DNA from: Perkinsus olseni | Taxonomy: Eukaryota; Perkinsozoa; Perkinsida | Direction of reading: 5' to 3' | DNA: 55,079 nt | NCBI GenBank assembly: GCA_013115125.1 | Contig: JABANN010000190.1 | Location: 1 to 55,079, forward strand | Shown: positions 21,401 through 33,239 of the stretch, one piece after another | Layout: the number at the start of each line of letters is the position of its first letter | Position numbering within the stretch: position 1 is the stretch's first letter | The notes under the pieces: model-generated | Told to the model about the DNA's origin: nothing | What the model saw: only the letters and a program-made list of their open reading frames with translations | The model's database searches: none | Position numbers and translations under genes: made by a program

Positions 21401-23669
21401 AACAGTCGCCATGCTCGGAACTTCAAACCAATACCAGACAGGCGATCACACCTACCCCAGAGGCCAGATGAAAAATAGCCGAGCGAAGCGGCATACAACA
21501 CTCACCGATCGACAGATGCATAGACGATGACGTTGTCGCCGTAGTGGTCTCGCAGAACCTGAGCTCGTTCCACCACCTAAAGCTTCATAAATATAATCTA
21601 CACTGGCCCCAGCCACCATCATACCGCGGGTTCCTGCATCTTCTGCATACTGTAGTCGTAGTGCATACAGGCATGGCCAACTCGTAGAGCAACCTCCCTT
21701 CCCAAGTAGCTGGGGGAACAAGGCAATGACACCCCATATGCCGTACTGGGACCTACTCGACTGAGACGAATCCTCCCTTCTTAAAGTGATAGTCAAGTCC
21801 TAGTATCCTCTTGCAGCAAGTAAGGAAGTGCCTACCACAAAAAGCGTTCCTCTTCCGAAGGGGGCGCCTCCGTGACCCTTCCTACCTCTCATATTCAAAG
21901 AACTGGAACCCTACTAGATCCGCACAGAGCATCCCTTTGAGAAGCTCTTCCCTCACAGGCAGGCACTTATAGAGGTCCGAGCTCGGGAAGGGCGTGTGGA
22001 GGAATAGGCCAACATTAGCGGTCCGTAGCTTCCTTCCTACGAGCCTGAGCACCCATCGACTGAAAGAGGATGTAGGCGAAATGTGGTACTAGTACATCGG
22101 CATGAGAAGTAGATATATATCATGAATCCAGACCATATCCTGATCCTCTCGACAGGAAGCCCACACGACCTAGCAACGACCATCACAGACCCCACACTAA
22201 GGCTGCATCACCTCTGAGAACTTCTGGTTAACAGTCTGATAGGCGGCCCACTGCTGCAGATCGAAGGGACGCGGATTGTCATCGTACACGAAAGACATGA
22301 CAACACTGTGGAATATAGGCCACAGGAACCTGCAAGGCGAATGGGATCGATCGGGGCTGATGGAGGAGGAATACTCACCTGTCACAGAAGCTGACGAAGT
22401 TATTGTAGAGATCCTCGGCAAGAAAAACAGGTATGCAGTCATAATCCAAGAGCAACTCGCGGATCTGATCAGACCAGCACTTCTGATGGAAAAACCGCAA
22501 AATAGCAGTACGGAGGTTCTCACCTCTCGCTGGTCTCCGTAGTCGGTAACATGTACTCCTGGCCACCCAACAAACATGACCCTCTCTGGGTATTGATGCC
22601 GTAGTTGGTACATAGAGGGCATCACATTCCCCGATTCTGACACCCTAGCTTGCCATTCACCTACATCATCAGGGATACCTCAGCCCACCGCCGACAGCAG
22701 GAGCAGCAGACTTACCGTGGACTTTTTCGACTTTCACTGGAAGCTCAAAGCTGACCATGATGACGCCGTTGTTGCTCTCGAGGGGAGGGAAGGAGTCCAA
22801 AGACCGAATGGCTGCCATCCTTTGCTCGAACAGCTGTGGCGGGATGCGAGTATGTTGCACCGGTAAGCGCCCCCACGACCTACCGTGTGCGCAGTGGTCT
22901 CTGGCGTCTGTGAGGTCTGGCTGGCTGCCTCCGAGCTTGGGCGATCATCGAACGATAACGATGAGATATCCTCAGGGTGTAAAGCATTTCGGTACATCCC
23001 GAAGTCATCCTCCACCTGTCAAGAGAACCCTTCCCTCCAGCCGAATCTGCAGTGTCCAACTCACAGTCATCTCGCCTCCTGTTGGTATCATAGTCCGTGT
23101 ATCCCTATCTATGTAGGCGAATAGATTGCTATCCTGGCTCACGAGGGCGTATTGATACGACACGCGGACCCTAACAAGCAGCAAAGTGGCAGCGGAACCC
23201 CCTCACGGAGCACTAAGCCCAGACGACTTTACTACTTAGTTTGGAACTTCACCGGCTCCACCGTGTAAAAGCACGGGAACATATCCTCCTGGGTGAATAG
23301 CTCAATCCCTTGCCGATGGTCCCAGTGACCCAGCGACGTGCAGTCTCCCACCACGACCACCTGTTGCCATCACCGTTACTGTCGAATCACCCACGCCCAG
23401 AGTCCTACTTTGCCATTGCCTTCCTTCAACTTAGACGCATACTCCTGCGGCACTACACACCTGAGACACGGGAAAAAGCGGCCCAGGCGATTGGCAGTAG
23501 GCGTCCTTGTCGTTCCCTACCTAAAAAATACCCTGGTGTAGAGCACTCGCTCTCCGGCAGGGACCGGCGACTGGAGGTCATCGCTGTCGTCAAGGCTGGG
23601 AGCCTTCTCCGGTGCCTCCCCCACTATGGGGTTATCAGCTGCTGATGATGCTGTAGTTGTGGGATTCAT
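18448..23669 (-). CDS. Fused trehalose-6-phosphate synthase/phosphatase (class II type)
   Basis: This is a many-exon gene from ATG 23669 (MNPTTTASSAADNP) to TAG 18448. The N-terminal half is a GT20 trehalose-6-phosphate synthase domain: VGWPGVHV (22.56 kb), WPIFHSVV (22.31), WIHDIYLLLMP (22.11), GLFLHTPFPSSDLYKCLPVR (21.98) and NPWNTDKLVVAI (20.87). The C-terminal half is a HAD-type trehalose phosphatase: FLDNEGT (20.46, joined across an intron), VVVVLSGRSPDHLEKW (20.2), AAEHGYYY (20.06), LKGVNKGVAAQTIL (19.55), GDDQSDELMFEKL (19.43) and VSVGKKPSHAKWF (18.9). An acidic Tyr-rich tail follows. Order and extras match plant-like class II enzymes. Motif I reads D-N-E-G-T instead of D-x-D-G-T, and HDIY replaces HDYH in the synthase, so one or both activities may be reduced or regulatory. 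The nucleophile Asp is kept. Confidence 0.85.
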
Positions 23670-24231
23670 CTATTCATGCAGACCCGAAAATAAAGGGCCT
23701 TCTACTGCCAAACCACACTGTGGTTACACCCCGACCCCATGCAGCTCCCCCTAGCCTCAGACAGGAGAAGGCCTACGAAGGAGGTGACTAAACACGCAGC
23801 TGGCTCGGCGAGAGGAGGCTCGTCCAAGCGCTGGTAATGAGGACGACGGTGAGAGCACTCGAGAAGAACACTGCAACACGTAACGGCAAATGGCACGCTA
23901 CGGCAGTTTTATCACATGCGTGGGGTTTATTGGACGATACGACGCTCGAGCCACAGCGGCCACACAAGGGAGATGAGAGAAGTGTTATACGAGCCCGAGA
24001 GGAGGGTTGAGGGTGTATCTAAAGGACTATCATCGATTCATCACCCCAACGCCATCATTGAAGAGGAGAGTTGAGTTTTTGCAAGAGTGCGCAAGTTTGC
24101 AAGGTTCGGTGCCATATTCGTATCAGGGGTCCCGACCTCAACAGTGGGGATTCTCCCGGCTTTCGGGAGCGCGCGAGTTGAACTGGAGCATCCCGCTCTC
24201 GGCGCTAAGTCCTCTTGAACACTCGGAAGGA
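23670..24231. promoter_or_regulatory. divergent intergenic region (strand switch)
   Basis: This 562-nt gap lies between the minus-strand trehalose gene and the plus-strand IQ gene. Confident genes from 3.3 to 23.7 kb are all minus and those from 24.2 to 36.9 kb all plus, so this is the likely shared promoter region. No TATA box or other named element could be assigned by eye. Plus-strand frame 24007-24363 crosses it but only its last part, from ATG 24232, is supported. Confidence 0.4.
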
Positions 24232-26233
24232 ATGGCGTCCGAGAGCAGAGTCCGAGCAATTGATGAGGAAGACTCGAAAGCCGCGGCGAGGAGGATTCAG
24301 AAGTACTCTTACCGGCGGGCCACGTCAGATAATTGGCCAGGCTGTAGGCCGATATCTCTATAACAAATATGTCGTTCTAAGTGCTACTCGAAGGCTACTG
24401 CTCACCATCATCATTGTTAGTCTGTTGGGCTGAGAAAAGCGCTAGACGCCTCACTTGTGCTTCGTACAGTCTACCATGTCGTGTATGTTGTAGTTTGCAC
24501 TGAAAACATCATTTTATGTAGGCGTGTAAGGAGCTGGCTGAGGCGTAGGAGACTGAAAGCGTTGCTGAGAAGAATCAAGGACCAAGAAAGGTGCTCTTAC
24601 GCCGCCGCCGCCGCCATCATCAACACTCGGCTAGGACACGGTGGCTGTAGATATGTCGAGGAGCATGCCAAGCTGAGTAACCGCCTCGCCACTAAGCGGC
24701 GTGAACTAGCCATGATGAGCAAGCTCTTGCAAGAGCCTGCCGGCGCCCGACAGGTCCTGATCGACCCAAGAGCTACTTCGTTTTATCTGCCCGCATCGTA
24801 GGTATGGGCGTACCATGCACGGATAGAGTGGGAAGCTGCTAGGAAGTAGGTCAGGTCTTGGGTCACGTTGGAGCTCGCCTCTGCAGGATTCAGGACTGGT
24901 GGCGGGGCCGTTTCTCAATAGCTGAAGCCAAGCTTATGGCTAGGGACAGGAGGAGGGTGATTGTTGGGCGGAAGTGCGGGGTTGAATGCCATTCTTAATA
25001 GGAGCTTGCAGCTCGACGCATCCATGAAGCTTGGCGTATCTTGAGGTCAAGATTGAGACCGGAGACCAAACCTGGCAGTGCCTTCTCTCGAGGCTTGGAG
25101 AACTATCGACGAGAAGCAATTGAGACGAATACGGAGGTCGGATTCCTACGCCCACGGTTTCAGATATTTGAACTCTGAGTGGTCGTCTTAGAGCTCGACT
25201 ACACCTGCTCCCTCAGGTTGACGAGGGATTCGTGCTAGAATTTGAGGAAATGATAGGGAGCCGTCTAGCTGCGGGTAGTACCTCCCTCTCCCTTGCTCTC
25301 ACATCCAGTAGTCGGGAGAGTCTCCAGTGGTGGGGACGCCGTCGCGAACCACACTTGCTTTGAGACCCTCGCCGCTAAACGAGCATTGGGCCTACTGGTG
25401 ATCGTGGAATTGTAGGATTTTGTAAGGCGTTTTGTTGCGTACAAAGGCCTTGTGTGTGGCTGTTGGAATTACTGTCTTTCATTTCCAGTACGACGCAGCA
25501 GCATCAGCATGCGTCCTCCTTGGCATCCCCAGTCTCCTCGTAGTCGATCTGCAGGTATCGACACAGCAGACGGGGAGGAGCTGGAGAGGCTTAGGGCACG
25601 GTCATGGCAAGCCTACATCACCTTCCTGCAGCAGCTCCCTCGGTAATACACGTGACTCTCCGCTGCGATGGCACCTGCCCTATCGCAGATCTCGCCGCAA
25701 GGAGAAGAGAAGTTTTGTGGATATAGAGACATGCAAAGGTAGTTGGGGCTAGTGAGACGGTTACTAGGCCGGCAACGGTTTCCGACAGATCTACTCTACG
25801 AGTTCGACAGACTCATCGACTCCGATGTGTCTGAGAATCACCCGAACCGCGTCCGCGGCTTGCTCGACGCTGGAGTGTTGATGGATGCTCGAAGGCAGTA
25901 TGACCAGGAGAAAGCCCGAATCCTGAGGTTACAGTTGTTGCCGTGGAGCCTGTGTCGGACCCTCGGCCGCATGCACTTGGATTGTAGAGACGGTCGTGAG
26001 GGTGGCGACAAGGCTGACGTCGATGGTGCCCTTGCCGTTGATGAAGGCCATGCCAGGGAGAGGTAGGGAGCCGTTGTACGGTGGAGAGCTAGTAGCGCCA
26101 TGCATGGTACTTCTTCTGGTCTCTTGTACGTCTGTGGTTCTGCCAGTGCCTTAGCAGGCCGCCGAGCTCCTGTCCCATTCAGGGATCTCGATACCCTCTG
26201 GGATGCCCTCTTTGGGACCCACAAGGCATTCTA
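24232..26233 (+). CDS. IQ-motif repeat protein, uncharacterised
   Basis: The start is taken at ATG 24232 (MASESRVRAIDEEDSKAAAR) and the end at TAG 26231. Several exons carry calmodulin-binding IQ-like segments: ARRIQKYSYRR at the N-terminus, AAAAIINTRLGHGGCR about 24.63 kb, and IQDWWRGRFSIAEAKLMAR about 24.9 kb, the clearest IQxxxRGR match. Between them are strongly basic helices (RVRSWLRRRRLKALLRRIKDQER, only in part an IQ). Later exons contain EELERLRARSWQAYITFLQQ and LLYEFDRLIDSDVSENHP. Exon joins in 24.3-24.5 and 25.0-25.75 kb are unresolved. A calmodulin- or centrin-binding cytoskeletal protein is the likely class; it is not a recognised myosin, as no motor domain is present. The stop lies 127 nt before the NOB1 start. 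Confidence 0.45.
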
Positions 26234-26360
26234 GTCATGGAGCTTGTTGCAGCCCTCCTGCCGATGTTCTTTTCCCGCCTTCCAGCCTTTGCGTTTCAAG
26301 TACAGGAGGATTTCTGGCCTTCTCGATACGTTGGGTAATCATTCCCACATCAGTTGTACC

Positions 26361-28269
26361 ATGACTGAACCCTCCAACCCCACGCCAGAGGTCGCCACCC
26401 CGACCACTGAGCCTTTGAAGGAAGAGGTCCACTTCGCTCACCGTGCCAAGAGGTTGGTGCTGGATGCTGGTGCTATCATCAAGCTGCAGAGGGCTGACAA
26501 CTTCGCCAAGGAGCTTTACACCACTCCTCGGATACTGGGGGAGATCCGGGACAGACAGGCCCGGCAGCACTTGGCCAACCTGCCGGCGCAGCTCAAGGTC
26601 AGGAGCCCGGACACGGAGTCGATGCGGATTGTTCAAGAGTTCGCCAGGAAGACAGGCGACTTTGGTTTCCTGTCTGTCAATGATATGGAGGTTATGGCCC
26701 TGGCGGTGATGCTGTATGGCGAGAGCGGTTGTGACAAGCAACTCTGCACGGCGCCCTCTATGGCCAGGTTTGAGGAAGGTAGTACTGGGAGTAGCAAGGG
26801 TGGGATAGAACTTTAGATCGGTCTTCGCACTTGGTCATGCTAAGTGGAATATCAGACAAGCTTCACTCGGATCATTGTCACCGCCACGACCGGTCCTCCG
26901 GGCCTATCCTGTGCCTTAGTGGCCCATCACTGTCAGGTGCCAAGGGGCGTAAGGCTTTCAGCTGGCGTCCCGAGGAGCCTAAGGGGCCCCAGCAGCAGCA
27001 TCAGACGGAAGAGCCCGCCGTCGCCACGCAGCCGGAGAACACAGAGAGTACCAGGGGAGATATGGACGGTTGAGGGGAGTGCTTTCGTATTCAGGCGCTA
27101 TTCCCGCAGAGTCCGCGGCGGGAGAAGTCGACGAGTCGCCTGCTGCTGCTGATGTGGCACAGAATGGTGACGATGATGATGAGGATGATGGTGGATGGAT
27201 CACAGCCAGCAACTTCAGGAAGTAGTGGTCGACTGGTGATGAGAGATCGCTGTGATGATGACGCTGGGTAGGTATGCCCGGGATAACCATGAGTCCTCTA
27301 CCAAGGATGGCGAGGAGGAGACAATCTCCGAGGTCTCCATCATGTCCGCTGACTACAGTGTGCAGAACGTTATGATGCAGATGGGGGTTGATGTACGCAT
27401 GGTCGTACCGCCGTTGTTGCTGGGGATTGTCGTCGGTCTGCTAGGTGCTGTCCTTCGGTGGGTTCATGATCCGCTCGGTGAAGCTGTGGGCTCTACTCTG
27501 TACCGCATGCCATAAGGTTACTAGGGATACCTCTAAGGTGGTTCTGTCACTGAGATGGCCTGCAACTCTAGAATCACTCTAGAATAGATGGATCTCACTC
27601 GCAGCCATGCGGGACACTTCGGCCTACTCTTGTTTCCAGGTCTTCTGCAATAAGTGTGGTAACGATACAGTATATCGAGTGCCTGTCTATGTTGACTCTG
27701 AGACACGAGAGTTGACAGTGACGAGGAGTCGTAGATGGGAGAAGATGACGGCCAAGAGGAACAAGGGCTCGATGTAGGCTACCCGCATTCGAGAAGTGAC
27801 CCAACCCCGTGTAGCATTATCGTCCGAATCTTGAATCAGTTGGTCGATACCGAAGAACCGTGGAGGTCGTCAAAGCAATCCTCTAATCCTCGCGGAGGAC
27901 GAGCTCCTCATGTCCGGTCGGGATAGGGAGTACCGACGGAAGTGCAACCAGTTGGTCCTCGGCGTCTGCATACCCACTAGGAATGATCCATGCTCAGGTT
28001 CGAGAAGGAGCGACAGCTGCACAACCCCTTCGCCTCGGACTCCCTATACCAGGCTGATCCCTTGATGGGTTGGTGTGCGAGGAGTACCAACTCCAGAGGC
28101 AACGCCTTATTGGGAGTAGGTTGGCGGCGGGGGGCTTCTCTCGGTTATACAGCTCCATCGTGTTGTTGTGACTCAGGATTCCTCCAGCGCTCCTAGAGTT
28201 GAAGCTGGTTATGGCCGTCGTAACCCCAATAGGGGCAACTTCAAGCACACTAAGGGCAAGCGGAAGTAG
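26361..28269 (+). CDS. NOB1: NOB1, 20S pre-rRNA site D endonuclease
   Basis: The start is ATG 26361 and the stop TAG 28267-28269. The N-terminal PIN domain contains LVLDAGAIIK, GEIRDRQARQHLANLP, LKVRSPD, FARKTGDFGFLSVNDMEVMA, with the acidic residues of the nuclease site in place. After short introns come a linker with SWRPEEPKG, the conserved GGWITASNF, then SADYSVQNVMMQMGVDVRM. A zinc ribbon follows with CTAC and FCNKC cysteine pairs and the GGRQSNPLILAEDE segment. The C-terminus is GYGRRNPNRGN plus a KHTKGKRK tail. All hallmark parts of NOB1 are present in order. The known role is the final cut at the 3' end of 18S rRNA in the cytoplasm. A C-run of about 14 follows the stop (about 28276-28290). 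Confidence 0.93.
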
Positions 28270-28380
28270 TCAGTGCCCCCCCCCCCCCTCCTGTCCCCCA
28301 TTACTGTACAGCCGTTTCGGTTCCTACGTTTTACGCTAGTCCAGAGAGCTTGAGTTGGGGGACCGTCAGCGGGTGGTTTT

Positions 28381-29811
28381 ATGATTCTTCTTAGTTGTTT
28401 GATGCCATCGTCTACGTCCTCACAGTCCTTGTCCCATACCCATCGAGGGCCGATAGCCTCTCAGACTCCCCCTGGCCGACGGGAGCAACGGCGGAGCGAT
28501 GCAGACTTGCCACTTTTGGGAGGGTACCCGAGCGAGCCTTTGACGCCGGAAGAAGGTAACGAGGGTGAGGGTGATCGCGAGTATGGTCTCGGCTCATATG
28601 CGGCCAGGTGGTTGTGAGGATCCCGAGATGAGCAGTGGTCTTAAAGCCGCATCCTTCGACACTCTGCGAGATGCGGTCAACCGTGAGCTCCAGGACATGC
28701 ATCGGGAGGTTGGCAAGGTAGCCCAGATGGCCACTACCGAGATAGCCTATGGACGGCTGTTGCTGGTGACAGGCCCGGCGGACGGTGTCGGCGTCGTCAG
28801 CATCCCCCAAGCAGGAGGAGAAGCGAATTCACGCTAGCATCGATAAGGTAGCTTGCACACGACCCTCATCACAGTAGCCACTTTCAAGGTTCGCCGGTCC
28901 GGTGTCGCAGTACGGCAAATGCTGGACAGGATGCGGCAGCTGGCCGGCGGGGAGGCCGATAGACAGCTTGAGGAGCAGAGACTCCGAGACAATCTGGGTA
29001 CAGCTTCTTCTCTGTGATTGAGGCCCTCTCGGCCATCCTCTCCTTCCAGGCTCCCTCCTGTCGTCCCTTGACCAGCTCCTCTCCTCCTTCCTCGTGTCAG
29101 AGGAACGTACATTAGAGAGGGAGAAAGTGAGGGCTGATCAGATCGACGAAGGCATCCGAGCGAGCTCCCAGAAATACCGTACGCTACCAGTAGGACTGTG
29201 GCAACTCGATGGCAAACGCCTCAGCGTCCTATGCTTCCACCTCTCACACTGGGATGGTCGACCCCACCGCTGAGCGTGCTCAGGGCCAGCAGCAGCCGGA
29301 GGAGGACCCGACAGATGCCTTGCTGCTCAGCATGGCCGAGCTAGATCTTCAAGTGGGCCGCTGCAAAGTACTACCTAGCAAGGCGAGACTGCCTTGGTTC
29401 AGGAGGATATCATCCGTGAGCGGCAGGAGGGTATCAGGAGCATACATTCTGATATCGTAGCCATCAGAGGCCTCTTTCAAGAGGTTGCCTGGCATGTGTC
29501 AGAGCAGGGCCAGGTATGCCGGTCCGCCACACTGTGGAGGGGGCATTGTCGGTGTGGCAGGTCCTAGACAACATAGAGACCAACATGGGGCAGGCCGCCC
29601 TCCGTACAGGGCAGGCCAATCATGAGCTCGCCATCGCTAACGAAAGAGTTCGGAAAAACATGTACACGCGTGCCTTCGTCCAGTCCGCAGCGCCTCGCGT
29701 TGCCCGACCAAGTGCAGGTACTGGTACGTGTGCTACGTGATAACCATTGTCATCATCGTCCTCCTGCTCTTCGTCCTCCTCAAGAGCCTCGTACCAATCT
29801 TCATCGTTTAA
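28381..29811 (+). CDS. Qa-SNARE (syntaxin family)
   Basis: Exons on the plus strand join to an N-terminal helical region (ASFDTLRDAVNRELQDMHRE, VRQMLDRMRQLAG, LLSSLDQLLSSFLVSEERT). Then comes a SNARE motif, IIRERQEGIRSIHSDIVAIR followed by LFQEVAWHVSEQGQVLDNIE. The Gln in SEQGQ sits at the usual zero layer. A C-terminal membrane anchor follows (WYVCYVITIVIIVLLLF...) and the stop is TAA 29809-29811. The intron between EQGQ and VLDNIE is GT-AG and in frame. The architecture is that of a tail-anchored syntaxin. The subtype (endosomal Pep12-like, TGN or plasma membrane) is not clear. The start is the ATG at 28381, with another in-frame ATG at 28402. Confidence 0.8.
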
Positions 29812-29997
29812 CCATGCACGCATAGGGGTTCTGTGTCTCTGAGTGCTTCCTTGCATCATTACTGCTGCTGCGGCGAGTGATTTTTTTTCAATTTGTTTGG
29901 GTTCTTGAGTTTACCGTACTTCAGGGGAACTTCCTTCGTCTGCAGCAGCAGAATACGGTTTTTCTATCAGTTTTGAAGTAGCAGCAACAGTGTAGTG

Positions 29998-31629
29998 ATG
30001 CCAGCTCGACCCAACCCGCTACCGGCAGGATGGAAGGAATACCATACTCCTGAAGGGAAGCCGTAGGGCGGCATGAGCAGTGAGGTTGAGCAAGGCCATC
30101 ACCGGCATCTTAGATACTATCACTGCGCTGCAAGGGGCATCACACAGTGGGAGAGGCCAACCGAGGGCGAGCCGCAGATGAGCGACTTGCTACAGTCCGA
30201 CGGGGAGAAATCAAGTGGTGAGAGGTCTCCGCTCTAACCGGGGCACGAATCAGTGAATTCTCGCGATCCGTCGATAAGCACCAGAATTCATGTATCCTCA
30301 CGACGCTTTGCTTCGGCCCTACGTGAAGTGCTTCGAGCCCCATCTTGCTGAGGTTTTGGATCCTCAGGAACGCCGGACTCCACGGCCAGCGCTCGGGATG
30401 ATGCATCGGCCGACATGCGCCTGAACGACAGGCCCAACCCTACGGCGACAGTCAACTTGTCCAGCAAGCCACAACAGCAGCAACAACAGCAGTCTCAACC
30501 TAGATCGGGTAAGGGTACCGTCGTCGTCTCTCGAAGGTGGACCTTCCGACTGTCAGGAGCAATTGGCCGAGGAGTCGAACAGTTCGAGATCGGCGATTCA
30601 AGAAGCGCAGCGAGCAACGCCGCAGCCAGCCGGTACGCAATGGCGTTCGATAGAAGCTCCCGGACGCTGACGTCAGGTTCGGTCCTCCTTCCTTCGCCTC
30701 TAACACCTCCCAGAGCCTGATTGGCGGCGCCGTGGGTGTGTTGGGCAGATTCCAAGGCGTCCGAGGGGTCGGCCAGTACTTCAAGGCCGATCCAGAGACA
30801 GTAGGGCAGCAGCAGCAGCAGCTGCTCATCGCCTCTCTACCTTTTCCAACTGTCGGGTGTTAGGTCTCGTCCAGACTGCGGCAAGGGGTGTCGATGGGCC
30901 TCGGAAGCGGGCCCAATCGGTCTTTGATGGAGCATCCTGATCTCGTTGGACCCAGCATCATCTTACTCCTCTCTGTAGCAGCCAGCAGCGACTATCGCCC
31001 ACCACCTGCTGTCCCTTCATCAGGTGTTGGCCATGTCCGTGGTAACGATGATTACTAACGTGTCCCTGTCCACGCCCGTAGCGGTCTTCATGTCTGGCTC
31101 GATGATCATGATATGCGGCATGACCGGTGTGCCCCTCCTCATCATCATCTTCCAGCGATACTTCGGCGTCAGCGATCCCAACTCGAGGTGGGCTGCAGCA
31201 GCAGCGTCCGGCGTCTTTCCCGCTCTGCTATCTCAGATACTATGCTCCAGCCCTGGGGGCTCCCGTGCCCGGGCCCGAGGAAGCCAAGCCTTTGGAATTC
31301 GCCCCTCTCGTCTCCGCCTACAGGTAGTGTCAACGCTAGCCCACCCTTGATGATGCATCACAACAGTTACTCCTTGGCACCGATGCCTCTAGCAACCCTG
31401 GCCAGCCTCCTCCTCGGTAACTTCTCCATCCTCGCAGGCGCTGGTGCAAGCATTGCTTACCTCAACGTAGCTCTCGAGCGACACCCTTCCATCCCGTTAT
31501 AATTTCCGCTGCCAGGTCCACCTCGGTCCCCCTCTGGCCAATGCTTTCGGTCACTCTCGTGTTGGTTCCATCACCATCATTGCCGGGACTATTGCCCTGT
31601 ACTGGTTAATAATGTCCCTCATGTGGTGA
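29998..31629 (+). CDS. WW domain fused to a Yip1-family (YIPF) membrane protein
   Basis: The start is ATG 29998. Exon 1 plus exon 2, joined across intron 30063-30113 (51 nt), give a WW domain: LPAGWKEYHTPEGKPYYHCA then GITQWERP, with both Trp and the Pro. A low-complexity Ser/Gln linker follows (about 30360-30500), then SQSLIGGAVGVLGRFQ, QYFKADPETVSSRLRQGV and LMEHPDLVGPSIILLLSVLA, the last being the Asp-Leu-x-Gly-Pro entry of the YIPF membrane domain. More hydrophobic segments come later (YSLAPMPLATLASLLLGN, GSITIIAGTIALYWLIMSLM). The stop is TGA 31627-31629. YIPF proteins act in Golgi and ER-exit membranes with Rab GTPases. I know of no usual YIPF with an N-terminal WW. A 78-nt stretch at about 31079-31156 could be intron or another membrane segment, as both keep frame. 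Confidence 0.62.
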
Positions 31630-31851
31630 TACCACTCCTCCACCTCATCGTAGTGGTGCGAGTACCTCAATTGCCGTTTCTTCTCCCTCACCACCATCAT
31701 CATTTTCCAGTGACTATCGACCATTGTATGCTCTCTTGCCTTGCCTTGCGCTTTCAATAATCCCCGACCGGGTGGTCCGCAGTGGGAGACTCCTCCCTTC
31801 ATGTTGTGTGAGCAGGCAAGCCTTCACAGCTTGGTTTTTCCCCGTCCAATT

Positions 31852-33239
31852 ATGTCTCCGGGATCGGGTGATGAGTCCCAGGTCCTGCTGTCAAGTTTTA
31901 TCTACTCCTACCTGTCTGAGTTGAAGCTCATGTTCTCCACCTTGGACGAGGCCACTATCCGCGAGGAGGTGGCCTCGGTCCAGAAGGAGAGCAGTACGGC
32001 GGAGGTCGACATCGAGCGGGTCCTCGAGAGGCTCACCGAGAGGGCCAGCCAAGCTCAGAACACCATGTGAGCTGCTGCCTCTGGTCTCTATGATCGGGTG
32101 ACTTGTTTCTCTCCTGTAGGGCACCTATCGACTTGACGCTATCGGAGGACCCCCCGGAAGCTGAAGACCCCTGGCAGACGGACGTGGAAGTCCTCACTGC
32201 GTTGATGAGCATCGAAGAGCTACTACAGAGAAGTTTTGCCTGCAAAACGTTGGCTACTGTCGTCAGGAATATCGTGCTTCACGCGCCACAAAATTCGAGA
32301 TATCGCACTCTGAAACTGAGCAACCCCAAAGTTGCCCGGCTTTACGACCTTGTTGGAGGTCTCCTACTCCGGCTAGGGTTCGACAAGGACGACAAGAATG
32401 GTGCCACGCTGCAGTGGAGTCGCCAGGCGCCTGATCGTCGTCTCATCGAGGCCCATACCCTACTGGAGAACATAATCTCTTCGCCCGAGGAATGGATCGG
32501 TGTTAAGGCCGACACCTTCTCTAGCGCCGCCGAGCCATCGTCGTCGTCCGGGAAGTCTGCAGGGGTTCCGTCTTCCTCCGCCGCAGGCCCACGTTACACG
32601 CCTAGCGGCAAACTGACTCGGGAGGCCGTCGCAGAACTTACGGAACGGCGACTGAAGAAGCTAGGTCGAGGAGGCGGCTGGGGCTCTGGGGTTATCTACT
32701 CTAACAAGAACGGCAGGGGAAAGATACACGGCATCGAGGATCTTGAGGTCGACTCCGGTGCCACACACTTTGCCGATGACTACCTCCGGATGATTCATGG
32801 ACCTACCCCGGCTGGCTCCTTGCCGGAGCTGACCCAAAGATACTCCGCCGTGGAATACTTGGGTAGGAAGATACTCGACCTTTGTAACGCCGCCCGTCAC
32901 GAGAACGGCAAGCTACGGCGTCTCCAGTGGCACGACGGCGTTGCTGCTGTGGCACGGGCTCATGCAGCGAAGATGGCTTCTGGCGAGGCCCCCTTCTCCC
33001 ACGACGGCTTCGATGGCCGCTGTCGCCAACTGCCCATCGCCTATCAAAGCGCCGGCGAGAACCTGGCTTACAGTAGGGGGGTTGCTAATGGCGCTGCGAC
33101 TACCGTGGATGGCTGGATGAACAGCCCTGGTCACCGGAAGAATCTTCTGACCCCAGGATTCTCCCACTGCGGCATTGGCTGTGCGTACGGTCGTGACGGA
33201 TCTTTATGGGTTACACAGCTCCTCGTTAGTGCCCGATGA
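31852..33239 (+). CDS. CUE-like, PUB and CAP/SCP domain fusion protein
   Basis: There are two exons. ATG 31852 to 32066, intron 32067-32119 (53 nt), then 32120 to TGA 33239, giving 444 residues. Residues about 20-70 resemble a CUE/UBA ubiquitin-binding helix bundle (LKLMFSTLDEATIREEVASV, DIERVLERL). Residues about 100-190 look like a PUB domain (LATVVRNIVLHAP, RYRTLKLSNPKVARLYDLVG, LLLRLGF), which in PNGase and UBXD1 binds the p97 ATPase tail. Residues about 315-440 form a CAP domain: LCNAARHENGKLRRLQWHDG, FSHDGFDGR, AGENLAYSRG and WMNSPGHRKNLLTPGF. CAP proteins are normally secreted, yet there is no signal peptide here. The large second exon has no internal break. Confidence 0.72.

Noticed and set aside
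30473-30490. CAG/CAA run as a regulatory repeat
   Set aside because: It is a Gln-coding stretch in the linker of the WW-YIPF protein, a common low-complexity feature.
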